Assembly: GCA_022483245.1 (NCBI GenBank)
Contig: JAKVNR010000001.1
Coordinates: forward strand, 558,001 to 622,000
Direction of reading: 5' to 3'
Origin: Lactobacillus sp.
GTDB lineage: Bacteria; Bacillota; Bacilli; Lactobacillales; Lactobacillaceae
Length of the DNA: 64,000 bases
Shown: positions 54,944 through 62,570 of the stretch, piece after piece
How the letters are laid out: the number at the start of each line of letters is the position of its first letter
Position numbering within the stretch: the first letter of the stretch is position 1
Position numbers and translations under genes: made by a program
The notes under the pieces: model-generated
The model's database searches: none
What the model was told of the DNA's origin: nothing
The model's input: only the letters and a program-made list of their open reading frames with translations

Positions 54944-55759
54944 TTAATTCTTGCCCAAATAATTGCTGGCTTGCCCGAACCATTTTTTATTTAAGGCGGC
55001 TAGCTGCCCATTTTTCTGCAAAACTGCTAGGCCACGGTTAACTTTTGCTTGCAAAATGCGATCACTTTTTCGCATCCCCACTCCGAATAAATCAGCTGGC
55101 ACGGATTGATTGACGATCACCCGGTAATTGCGGCTCTTAGCTAATTTAGCCAAATAATAATTTGCATAGACCTCATCGAGCAGCAGACCTTGAATCCGGC
55201 CCGAATTCAAATCCAAAAAGCCATTCGGCAGCTGGTCATATAAAACTGGCTGCCCGCACTGCAGCAAATGCTGCTGGCCTTCATACCACTGCTCAGCGGT
55301 GGACCCTGTCTGCATTCCGATTTGTTTGCCTTTTAACTGTGAAAAATTGTGGTACTTGCTATTCTTGCGGACAACTAAAATTTGCCGATTTTTTAAATAC
55401 GGCCGGGAAAAGGCAAGTTTACGCTCCCGCTGTGGGGTAATGCTAAACCCGTTCCAAATCAAGTCAATTGTGCCGTTGCGCAGTTCAGTCGTATTCATCG
55501 ACCAGTCAATGGTTTGAAAGTTCACCTTGATGCCATACAGCTTAAACACAGCCCGGGCTAAATCGATGTCATAGCCGGTTAGCTGTCCATTTTTCTTAGT
55601 AAAACCCATTGGGACAAAGGAATCATCTAAGCCAACCACCACTTCTTTTTTCTTGGCAAGTTGGTTCCAGTGGTCGCTACTTGCAGCTGGTGTCTGTTTC
55701 GAACAGGCAGCTAGCGGCAGCAGGCATAGGCAAGCTAAGACTAAGAAGAATTTTTTCAT
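54944..55759 (-). CDS. Amino-acid ABC transporter substrate-binding lipoprotein
   Basis: A 271-residue solute-binding protein. A lipoprotein signal ends in LPLAAC with the lipidated Cys at about residue 19. The mature part has VGLDDSFVPMGF, GYDIDLARAVFKLYG and IGMQTGSTAEQWYEG, the type 2 periplasmic-binding fold used for polar and charged amino acids. The ATG at 55759 is 8 nt from GGTGAGG. Third gene of the T-box-controlled permease-ATPase-binding protein operon. Confidence 0.93.
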   Translation of the reverse strand: MKKFFLVLACLCLLPLAACSKQTPAASSDHWNQLAKKKEVVVGLDDSFVPMGFTKKNGQLTGYDIDLARAVFKLYGIKVNFQTIDWSMNTTELRNGTIDLIWNGFSITPQRERKLAFSRPYLKNRQILVVRKNSKYHNFSQLKGKQIGMQTGSTAEQWYEGQQHLLQCGQPVLYDQLPNGFLDLNSGRIQGLLLDEVYANYYLAKLAKSRNYRVIVNQSVPADLFGVGMRKSDRILQAKVNRGLAVLQKNGQLAALNKKWFGQASNYLGKN

Positions 55760-55764
55760 GATCC

Positions 55765-56385
55765 TCACCTTTCCTGCACGGGCTCAATTCGCAAAACGTC
55801 TTGACCTAACTGCTCGGCAAACGGCATATCGTGCGTGATGATTAATTGCGTCAGACCTGTTTGCTGCAGGCTTAAAATCAGTTCTCCCACCGCTTGGCGC
55901 AAGTTGGGATCAAGGGCGCTGGTCGGCTCGTCGTAGCATAAAACTGCTGGCCGCATGGCTAGCGCCCGAGCAATGGCTACCCGCTGCTTTTGCCCACCGG
56001 ATAATTGGTAAGGATATTGGTCAGCCAGAGCCGCCATTTGCAGGTCAGCTAAAAACTGGCGAGCACGTTTTACCGCCTGCTCCTTAGTTTGGTGCAGGAC
56101 TAATTCGGGCGCTAAGGCCACATTTTGCAAAACAGTCAGGTGCGAGAACAAATTGAAATCTTGAAAAACGACTCCAATTTGGCCTGGCTGCACCGGCTCA
56201 TGATCAAGCAGAATTTGACCCTGATCTTTAGTTTCTAAGCCAGCAATAATCCGCAGCAAGGTGGTTTTGCCAGCACCTGACGGGCCAACAATCGTTAAAA
56301 TTCCGCCGGTTTTAACAGTAAAAGATAGGTTGCGCAGGATCTCGCATTGATTAAAAGCTTTGCTTAAATTTTTGACTTCTAACAT
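55765..56385 (-). CDS. Amino-acid ABC transporter ATP-binding protein
   Basis: A 206-residue ABC ATPase of the polar amino-acid family, somewhat shorter than the usual 240 residues. Walker A is VGPSGAGKTTLL, the signature is YQLSGGQKQRVAIARAL, and Walker B is VLCYDEPTSALD with H-loop ITHD. Sequence ends soon after the H-loop. Starts 16 nt after the disrupted permease gene. Confidence 0.94.
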   Translation of the reverse strand: MLEVKNLSKAFNQCEILRNLSFTVKTGGILTIVGPSGAGKTTLLRIIAGLETKDQGQILLDHEPVQPGQIGVVFQDFNLFSHLTVLQNVALAPELVLHQTKEQAVKRARQFLADLQMAALADQYPYQLSGGQKQRVAIARALAMRPAVLCYDEPTSALDPNLRQAVGELILSLQQTGLTQLIITHDMPFAEQLGQDVLRIEPVQER

Positions 56386-56401
56386 TTAACTCGCCCGCCT
56401 T

Positions 56402-57042
56402 CTATTTATAGTAGGAAAAGTGCCCTTCTAGTTTGCGCTGGGCAAAAGAACAGAGGCTAATCAGTAACAGATAAATCAAGCCGACTAACAAAAGTGGCAC
56501 CATCGTCACGTCCCGCGCCATTGCCACGTTGCCTGCCCGGAGCAAGTCGCCCAGGCCGATAACATAAACCAGCGAGGAATCTTTTACCAAGTTGATGGTT
56601 TCATTGCCAATTGACGGGAGCACAATTTTGACCACCTGCGGGATAATGATATGAATCAGCGTCTGCCAGTGATTCAGCCGCAAGACCTGTGCCGCTTCAA
56701 ACTGCCCAGTTGGCACTGCTTGCAAACCGCCCGGAAAATTTCAGCAAAATAAGCAGCGTAGTTTAGGATGAAGGCAAATAAAGCTGCTTGGTAACGCGGA
56801 AAGACAATCCCGATCAGCGGCAAGCCGTAAAAGACAAAGATCAATTGCAGCAGCAGCGGCGTACCCCGCATGATCCAGACATAAAACCTGACTAGCCACT
56901 CAAGTGGTTTAAACTTGCTCAGTTCACCAACGGCCACCAGTACCCCTAATGGCAAAGACACGATTAAGGTCCAGAAAAACACACGCAGGGTCAGCCAAGT
57001 GCCTGAAAGCAATGCTGGCATAATTTGCATAATGTACTTCAT
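56402..57042 (-). pseudogene. Amino-acid ABC transporter permease, frameshifted
   Basis: Two frames together make one normal roughly 214-residue His/Glu/Gln-type permease. The first (from 57042) ends its good match at NYAAYFAEIFRA. The second resumes with LQAVPTGQFEAAQVL, the conserved EAA loop. The junction near 56727-56733 reads GGGCGGTTTGCAA where GCG-GGT-TTG-CAA (A-G-L-Q) is expected, so one G is missing. This is either a real inactivating deletion or a sequencing error; both flanking genes are intact. Confidence 0.88.
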
Positions 57043-57062
57043 TCTAATTCCCACTTCCTACT

Positions 57063-57444
57063 AAAAAATCCTCCCAGGCTGCTTAGCCTGAGAGGACGTC
57101 TCAACGTGGTTCCACCTCAACTTTACGGCTGATTTGCACCAGCCGCCTTACTAGGTTGTTAGTCAAACAAGGTAACAAAAAACGCCCTCAGGCCATCAGG
57201 CCTTGAGGACGTTTTGCGCGCGTTTCCACCTCAACTTCGCCGCTAATTCACACTAGCAGCCTCAGCTGGTTCGATTTAACAACCTTTAGCGATAACAGGC
57301 TAATCCTGAACTGTTTTACTAAATTTCAAACAGTTAACTCCGAGATGTGCCGCAGCTGCACCTTTATCTGTTTCCACCAACCAGACTCTCTGTCAAAGGC
57401 TGACAGCTGTTTCTTCTCTTCGCGGTTCTTGAATATTGGTTATT
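57063..57444 (-). promoter_or_regulatory. T-box leader with two antiterminator/terminator modules
   Basis: A Stem I region (about 57300-57440, with AGAGAGTCTGGTTGGTGGAAAC) is followed by T-box GAGGTGGAAACGCG (57219-57232) and a terminator with T6 (57175-57215). A second T-box GAGGTGGAACCACG (57105-57118) and terminator with T6 (57063-57097) then follow without a second Stem I. Each T-box is preceded by a similar GC hairpin (GCTGCTA / TTAGCGGC and GGCTG / CAGCC), so the whole Stem III-antiterminator-terminator block appears duplicated. The specifier codon could not be fixed by eye. Confidence 0.88.
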
Positions 57445-57473
57445 ATATTAGACCGATATTAAATCTTTGTCAA
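57445..57473 (-). promoter_or_regulatory. Promoter of the amino-acid ABC operon
   Basis: TTGACA (57468-57473) and TAATAT (57445-57450) are 17 nt apart, just downstream of the aminotransferase stop. Confidence 0.8.
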
Positions 57474-57476
57474 TTT

Positions 57477-58658
57477 TTAATTTTTGGCTAAGAATTGCTT
57501 GATCCGGTCTAAGCAGGTTTGCAGATTTTCAGTTGAAGCTGCATAAGACAAGCGGACATGGCCCGCCCCGCCTAAGCCAAAGGCTGAACCAGGCGTCAAA
57601 CCAACTTTAGCTTTTTCTGCTAATTCCTCACAGAACTTAACATCATCAGTGCCGTATTTAACTGGAATTTCTGGGAAGATATAAAAGGCCCCTTGCGGCT
57701 TCATCATCTTAAAGCCCATTTTTTCCAGGCCAGCCACCATCAAATCGCGGCGTTTTTGATAAATATCGCGAGCAGCTAAAGCATCCGCATCACCGTTATT
57801 GAGGGCCTCAGTGCCAGCAGCTTGGACATTATCAGTGACGGTCATGACCGACAAAGCATGGAACTTGGCCATTTCTTTGATAATTTCGGCCGGCCCAGCC
57901 ACGTAGCCGCAGCGCCAGCCGGTCATCGCATGTGATTTCGACAAGCCGGAAATCAAAATTGTCCGCTCAGGAATAAATTTAGCAATGGAAGTGTGCTTAA
58001 CGCCATATACTAATTCGCTGTAAATTTCATCAGTTACAGCATATAAATGGTGCTTGGCAATAACTTTAGCTAAGGCTTCCAGCTGGTCAGCTGAGTATTC
58101 ACGCCCAGTTGGATTAGATGGGTAATTTAAAACAACGGCTTTAACACCCTTGCCTTCCCGCTCGATGGCAGCTTCCAGTTTTTCTGGCGTCAGCATAAAG
58201 CCGTCAGCGGAAGTATCAACTTGAACTGGCGTCCCGCCGGGCAGCTGGACAAATTTAAAGTAAGGCGACCAGAGCGGCGTCGGCAAGATCACCTTGTCAC
58301 CAGTGTTAAGCAGCGTTGACATGGTCGCAAAAGCACCTTCTGTTGCCCCAACTGTGACTAAGATTTCACCATCAGGGTTGTAGCTAACGCCGCGGGTGCG
58401 CTGCAAATAATTGGCGATAGCCTGCTTAAATTCAGGTTTGCCAGTTTGCGGAGCGTAATGCGTATCGTTTTTTTGAATATCTTTAATAGCGGCGGCTTTA
58501 ACATGGTCTGGGGTATTCAAATCTGGTTCACCGATCGTCAGTTTGATAATGCCGGGAATCTTTGAAATTTTGGCATCAAAGGCCCGGATTGGGGATGGCT
58601 GCAAAGCATCCAACTTATGATTAATAATTCCTGCTAAATCTCCTGCTAAACGAGGCAT
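57477..58658 (-). CDS. PLP-dependent class I/II aminotransferase
   Basis: A 393-residue fold type I aminotransferase. IGEPDLNTPDHV is near the N-terminus, YPSNPTGREYS holds the substrate carboxylate-binding Asn, VTDEIYSELVYG has the pyridine-N Asp, and ISGLSKSHAMTGWRCGY has the PLP Schiff-base Lys. It resembles PatA/AraT-type enzymes of lactobacilli (acetyl-diaminopimelate or aromatic amino-acid transamination); the substrate cannot be settled by sequence reading alone. Confidence 0.92.
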   Translation of the reverse strand: MPRLAGDLAGIINHKLDALQPSPIRAFDAKISKIPGIIKLTIGEPDLNTPDHVKAAAIKDIQKNDTHYAPQTGKPEFKQAIANYLQRTRGVSYNPDGEILVTVGATEGAFATMSTLLNTGDKVILPTPLWSPYFKFVQLPGGTPVQVDTSADGFMLTPEKLEAAIEREGKGVKAVVLNYPSNPTGREYSADQLEALAKVIAKHHLYAVTDEIYSELVYGVKHTSIAKFIPERTILISGLSKSHAMTGWRCGYVAGPAEIIKEMAKFHALSVMTVTDNVQAAGTEALNNGDADALAARDIYQKRRDLMVAGLEKMGFKMMKPQGAFYIFPEIPVKYGTDDVKFCEELAEKAKVGLTPGSAFGLGGAGHVRLSYAASTENLQTCLDRIKQFLAKN

Positions 58659-58790
58659 GATTAAGCTTCCTTTCTAATACTGCAAATTTCCAAACTCAGT
58701 GTAGGTAATTTGCCCATCAGTTGCAAGTTTTTCCGCGCTGGTGCAGATTTTTTGCTAAACTTGAACTAAGTAATTAAAGAAGGAACTCAC

Positions 58791-59669
58791 ATGAACAAAC
58801 TGAATCAATTAGCCAGGCGCTACAATTTTTTGTCGAAATTATCGGCCGCCCTCTTATACGCCATTGCCGTGGGCGTGGCCTTAAATTTCTTCTGGGAGCC
58901 TGGTCATATTTATTCATCAGGGATCACCGGTTTTGCCCAGATTGTCAATTCGCTGACCAGCCGGTATTGCCCGGTGACATTAGCCACTTCGCTAATGTAC
59001 TTTCTGTTGAACATCCCCTGCTTTATCCTGGGCTGGTTCAAAATCGGCCATAAATTTACTTTCTACACCATCATCGCCGTTATCATGGGTGCGATTATGA
59101 TGCGGGTGATTCAGCCAGTGAATATCCACCTCGACCCGATGATTTGCGCGATTTTTGGGGCGGTCATCAATGGGGCTGGGACTGGATTATGTTTAAAAAG
59201 CGGCGTGGCAACTGGCGGTTTAGACATCGTGGGTATTATTGTCCGGCATAAAACTGGGACAAGTTTTGGCAAGGTCAATATTGCGATCAATTTGGTAATC
59301 ATCGTCTTTGCCGGTTTTGTCTTTGGCTGGACGCGGGCGCTGTATACGGCTTTGAACATTTTTATCAATGGCCGCGTGATCGACGCCGTTTATAACCAGC
59401 ACCAAAAGCTCGAAGTCATGGTGGTGACGAACCACCCCAAGCATATTATTCAAGGGGTCCAGCATAAGATGCACCGCGGAATTACGATTTTGCATGATGC
59501 TGAAGGTGCTTACGCCCATAATGAAAAAACCGTCCTGATTACGGTCATCGATCACTATGATTTGTATGATATCAACAACATTATCTTTAATAATGACCCA
59601 GAAGCCTTTGTAACCGTCAGCAAGGTCCTGCATGTTTACGGACGGTTCAAGGAACAAGAAATCGTGTAA
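58791..59669 (+). CDS. YitT family membrane protein
   Basis: A 292-residue protein with about five membrane helices (residues 15-200). GVATGGLDIVGIIVRHKTG is the conserved YitT segment. A C-terminal cytosolic DUF2179 domain (HRGITILHDAEGAYAHNEKTVLI) follows. The function is unknown. Single plus-strand gene with its own terminator. Confidence 0.92.
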   Translation: MNKLNQLARRYNFLSKLSAALLYAIAVGVALNFFWEPGHIYSSGITGFAQIVNSLTSRYCPVTLATSLMYFLLNIPCFILGWFKIGHKFTFYTIIAVIMGAIMMRVIQPVNIHLDPMICAIFGAVINGAGTGLCLKSGVATGGLDIVGIIVRHKTGTSFGKVNIAINLVIIVFAGFVFGWTRALYTALNIFINGRVIDAVYNQHQKLEVMVVTNHPKHIIQGVQHKMHRGITILHDAEGAYAHNEKTVLITVIDHYDLYDINNIIFNNDPEAFVTVSKVLHVYGRFKEQEIV

Positions 59670-59671
59670 AG

Positions 59672-59722
59672 AAAAAGTCGATAAACAGCGATTTTTAAAC
59701 GCTAGTTTATCGGCTTTTTTGT
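59672..59722 (+). terminator. Terminator after the YitT gene
   Basis: Stem AAAAAGTCGATAAAC / GTTTATCGGCTTTTTT with a large loop and T6. Confidence 0.9.
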
Positions 59723-59745
59723 GTGTTCGTCATTAAGGATATTTG

Positions 59746-59838
59746 CTATTTTAAAGTGCCCCGTCGCAATTCTTGATGAGTAGTAATCGTAGTAAAGCGA
59801 ATATTTTTCTTTCGATCAATTTTGTAATAGATGACTAG
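59746..59838 (-). pseudogene. C-terminal remnant of a YafQ/RelE-type toxin
   Basis: The frame after the antitoxin stop reads LVIYYKIDRKKNIRFTTITTHQEL and stops at 59746. This is the typical end of a YafQ/RelE mRNA interferase (Y-x-I-D-x-x-x-x-x-I-R-F-T-R-x-G-T-H). A TGA lies immediately before it in frame, and the first two-thirds of the toxin are missing. The overlap with the antitoxin end suggests an internal deletion of the original toxin gene. Confidence 0.75.
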
Positions 59839-60140
59839 TCACCTAGCCGCTTAAAATAAGCATCTAAATTATCTACTCTGTTGTCATCATCAGGAATTAG
59901 CCCATTAATAATTGCTAATTGACGGATCATTTCTTTTTTACTTTCCTCGTCAATGTCCAAATCAGATTTATCCGGTACCACTTTGAGTTCAAACGGTACG
60001 GCTTGTTCTCTAGCAACCCGTTTAACAAAGATATTAAGCAAGGCTGAGGAAGTAAGGCCTAAGTTCTCTGCTACTTCGGTGAAGTGCTTTTTGGTTGTCG
60101 GATCAGTTTTAAAATTCATTGGGACGGTAGAAGCTGTCAT
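59835..60140 (-). CDS. RelB/DinJ-family antitoxin, now without toxin
   Basis: A 101-residue antitoxin. The N-terminal ribbon-helix-helix part reads MNFKTDPTTKKHFTEVAENLGLTSSALLNIFVKRV, typical of DinJ. The acidic C-terminal tail (DNRVDNLDAYFKRLGD) would neutralise a YafQ-type toxin. The ATG at 60140 has GGAGTG 7-9 nt upstream. The cognate toxin is reduced to a remnant. It probably autoregulates through the repeat at 60178-60198. Confidence 0.92.
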   Translation of the reverse strand: MTASTVPMNFKTDPTTKKHFTEVAENLGLTSSALLNIFVKRVAREQAVPFELKVVPDKSDLDIDEESKKEMIRQLAIINGLIPDDDNRVDNLDAYFKRLGD

Positions 60141-60177
60141 AATAATCACTCCAATGTTATATACAAAAGATATTAGC

Positions 60178-60198
60178 CTTATATCTAAATAATATAAG
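60178..60198. promoter_or_regulatory. Candidate antitoxin operator
   Basis: A perfect inverted repeat CTTATAT-N7-ATATAAG lies 38-58 nt upstream of the antitoxin start, at the promoter, a normal place for RHH autoregulation. Confidence 0.55.
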
Positions 60199-60246
60199 AT
60201 AGACTACTAAATACAAATAATAAGCACTAATAATCTAGCCATAGTA

Positions 60247-60282
60247 AAAGCCCCAAAAGTCAGCTAACTTTTGAGGCTTTTT
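60247..60282 (-). terminator. Terminator of the 60.3-61.5 kb SLAP gene
   Basis: On the minus strand AAAAAGCCTCAAAAGTT / ACTTTTGGGGCTTTT with a 5-nt loop and T4; also usable on the plus strand. Confidence 0.88.
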
Positions 60283-60313
60283 AAAAATATTTGCTTGTTT
60301 GACTAATGTTTAA

Positions 60314-61516
60314 TTAGTTGCGGAAGCGAACGTAAACTTGCGTGGATGGAACCCATTGGTTACCACCTAAGTTGTACCAAGTAGTGCCATTAACTTCGGT
60401 CTTCTTGAAGAAGTGCCAAGCTGTCTTGTTGGCTAAACGCTTCTTGGTTGGGTTCTTGCCCGGTTCACTATAAACAGTAATTGGCTTGTTGTAAGCAACT
60501 ACTACCGTGCCGCTGGTCCGTTGAGCTAATTCTTTATCAATGTCAGCTTGGGTTTGTTTTTGACCAGAAACGCGGACATACTTCAATGGAATCCATTGAT
60601 TACCACCTAAGTTGTACCAAGTTTCGCCGTTAACTGTTGTCTTAGCAAAGTACTTCCAAGAAGTATTCCGCTTCAAGTAGCGCTTGGTTGGCTTAGCACC
60701 AGGTTCAGCCCAGACAACGATTGGGGTCTTGTAATTAACAGTAGCTACGCCTTGTTCAGCTGTCTTGGTGTAGTTTTGGTTAACATCAGTCTTTGAATCA
60801 GACTTAGTGTCAGTCTTGGTGTTAGTTTTAGTGTCTGTTGAAGACTTGGAGTTATCATTTGAGACAATCTTAGAGGTGTTTTCGCCTTCAGTATCGGACT
60901 CACGGATCCATTGCTTACCACCAAGGTTGAGCCACAATTCACCATTGTTGCGAACCCAGAAGACTTTCCAGGAAGTGCCATCCTTTAAAACCCGGCTAGT
61001 CTTAGTAGCTTTGTCTGGGTCAGAGTATAAAGTGACACCTTTGCCATCTTTAGTCTTAATTGTGACAACACCGGTTGCTTTGGCGGTGTACCAATTATTA
61101 GCCTTGGTATCATCCTTCTTGGTGTCGGTCTTAGAATCAGACTTGTCGGCATCTTTCTTAGTAGTAGTTGAGCTATCTACTTGGTAGTCGGCATCAGTTG
61201 ACTTAATCCATTCATTAGTACCAATCTTGAACCAAATAGTTCCTTCAGCTAACTGAATATCTTGAACAGCGAATTTTTGGCCGTTGTCAACTGACAAGCC
61301 AGAATAAGAGTTGGTGTTGGCAGCAGTATAAATACGAGCAGCATTACCGCTAGCAGCTTTGATCGTAATTGATTGAACATTAGCTACTGGTTTAGTTGCA
61401 GTAGTTGTAGTTTTAGCAGTGTTAGTTGCAGTGTCAGCAGCTTTAACTTGCGTTGCGCTTAAAGCAGCAACGGCTAAGACGCTAGCTGAAACAGTTAGAA
61501 CTTTGCTATACTTCAT
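60314..61516 (-). CDS. Secreted SLAP-domain cell-wall protein
   Basis: A 400-residue exported protein. A signal peptide of about 26 residues ends in TQVKA-A. The mature part has about four SH3-like SLAP modules, each ending in a Trp/Gly-rich motif (KIGTNEWIKS, LNLGGKQWIRE, YNLGGNQWIPL, YNLGGNQWVPS), separated by Thr/Asp/Lys/Ser-rich spacers. SLAP modules bind secondary wall polymers or teichoic acid non-covalently and are typical of Lactobacillus. No catalytic domain is seen; it is likely a structural surface protein. Confidence 0.92.
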   Translation of the reverse strand: MKYSKVLTVSASVLAVAALSATQVKAADTATNTAKTTTTATKPVANVQSITIKAASGNAARIYTAANTNSYSGLSVDNGQKFAVQDIQLAEGTIWFKIGTNEWIKSTDADYQVDSSTTTKKDADKSDSKTDTKKDDTKANNWYTAKATGVVTIKTKDGKGVTLYSDPDKATKTSRVLKDGTSWKVFWVRNNGELWLNLGGKQWIRESDTEGENTSKIVSNDNSKSSTDTKTNTKTDTKSDSKTDVNQNYTKTAEQGVATVNYKTPIVVWAEPGAKPTKRYLKRNTSWKYFAKTTVNGETWYNLGGNQWIPLKYVRVSGQKQTQADIDKELAQRTSGTVVVAYNKPITVYSEPGKNPTKKRLANKTAWHFFKKTEVNGTTWYNLGGNQWVPSTQVYVRFRN

Positions 61517-61571
61517 TTTTTAATTCCCCCATGAAGGCAAAACAAAATTGTTAGTGTTTTTTGCCGTCCTC

Positions 61572-61580
61572 ATTATAGCA
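61572..61580 (-). promoter_or_regulatory. Extended -10 promoter of the first SLAP gene
   Basis: TGC-TATAAT on the minus strand, inside an ATGGTGCTATAAT block that recurs upstream of the neighbouring SLAP gene. Confidence 0.65.
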
Positions 61581-61618
61581 CCATTTTTTCAGATCGAATC
61601 ATTAAGAAAAAGCAAAAT

Positions 61619-62434
61619 CTAATTTACTGAAACGTCAAGGGCGTGTACCCATTGATTGCCGCCAACGTTGTACATCCCCAGGCCATAATTCTTAGAACCA
61701 AAAACCTTCCAGCGGCTGCCGCGTGGCAAAACCCGACTAGTGGCTTTGGCGCTTGGATCAGAAGAAGAACCTAAATATATTCTGGCCCCTGTTTTGCTGG
61801 TGACAGTGGCCACGCTGCCGCGGTGATAAGCTGGTGTGTAGTGAGCAATTCGCGGATCTTGACCAAAGTTGACATAGCGGCCTGGGATCCATTGATTGCC
61901 ACCAAGGTTGTACCAAAACTCACCATTTGAAGTTTCGACGACCTTAAAGTATTTCCAAGCGCTGTCTTTTGGTAAATAGCGCTTAGTTGGCTTAGCACCA
62001 GGTTCAGCCCAAACAACAATTGGCGTCTTGTAAGTTACGCGGGCCGTGCCTTGTAGGTCAAGCACATGTTGGTCACCCTGGTTTGATTTATTGCTAGTAG
62101 TTGGAGCAGTTAATGAAGCATCGACAACCTTAATCCATTGATTGCTGCCGACTTTATACCAGCGCACGCCGTGACCATATTGACCTGAAACTTTCCAAGT
62201 TGAACCTGCTGGTAGAAAGCGGCTAGTTTTAGTTTCATAAACAGGATCAGAGTAAAGGACAGCACCTTTCGGATTAGTAATTTTAGCAATCGAGCCAGCA
62301 GCAACTGGCGTGACGACAGCATCGCGGCTGCTTGGCAAATTATTATTCTGCATCGCTGCAGAAACAGGAGCAGCCACAACAACTGACAGAGCTAATGCAC
62401 TAACTGAAGCTAAAGAAATTTTAGTTAATTTAAT
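61619..62434 (-). CDS. Secreted SLAP-domain protein with a non-standard start
   Basis: Three SLAP modules follow a signal peptide (KLTKISLASVSALALSVVVAAPVSAA). No ATG, GTG or TTG precedes this signal peptide in frame; the first legal codon is a GTG at 62377 in the middle of it, which would remove the export signal. GAGG (about 62441-62446) and a good promoter sit just before GTA (62438-62440) and ATT (62432-62434). An ATT start at 62434 gives about 271 residues and a perfect signal peptide, so it is used here; a start-codon mutation (silent gene) is the alternative. Confidence 0.72.
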   Translation of the reverse strand: MKLTKISLASVSALALSVVVAAPVSAAMQNNNLPSSRDAVVTPVAAGSIAKITNPKGAVLYSDPVYETKTSRFLPAGSTWKVSGQYGHGVRWYKVGSNQWIKVVDASLTAPTTSNKSNQGDQHVLDLQGTARVTYKTPIVVWAEPGAKPTKRYLPKDSAWKYFKVVETSNGEFWYNLGGNQWIPGRYVNFGQDPRIAHYTPAYHRGSVATVTSKTGARIYLGSSSDPSAKATSRVLPRGSRWKVFGSKNYGLGMYNVGGNQWVHALDVSVN

Positions 62435-62476
62435 TTTTACGCCTCGCGTGAAATGTTACATTTCTGTTACAAGACT

Positions 62477-62485
62477 ATTATAGCA
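62477..62485 (-). promoter_or_regulatory. Extended -10 promoter of the second SLAP gene
   Basis: TGC-TATAAT in the same AATGGTGCTATAAT block as at 61572-61580, about 40 nt before the predicted start. Confidence 0.65.
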
Positions 62486-62517
62486 CCATTATGACAGCCT
62501 GATAGATTCATCTTCAA

Positions 62518-62557
62518 AATAAAAACATGGCTTCTGAACCAAGTCAGAAACCATGTT
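62518..62557 (-). terminator. Terminator of the adhesin gene
   Basis: Minus-strand stem AACATGGTTTCTGA / TCAGAAGCCATGTT with a 6-nt loop is followed by TTTATTTT. Confidence 0.9.
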
Positions 62558-62570
62558 GATGAATTAAAAA

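Noticed and set aside
55162-55517. Plus-strand frames opposite the substrate-binding lipoprotein
   Set aside because: No ribosome sites; the opposite strand encodes a complete, recognisable protein.
56674-56733. Programmed frameshifting in the permease
   Set aside because: No slippery heptamer or downstream stimulator is evident; a missing G explains the change more simply.
60745-61187. Additional frames within the first SLAP gene on both strands
   Set aside because: They are caused by the repetitive Thr/Lys/Asp coding of the spacers and lack start signals.
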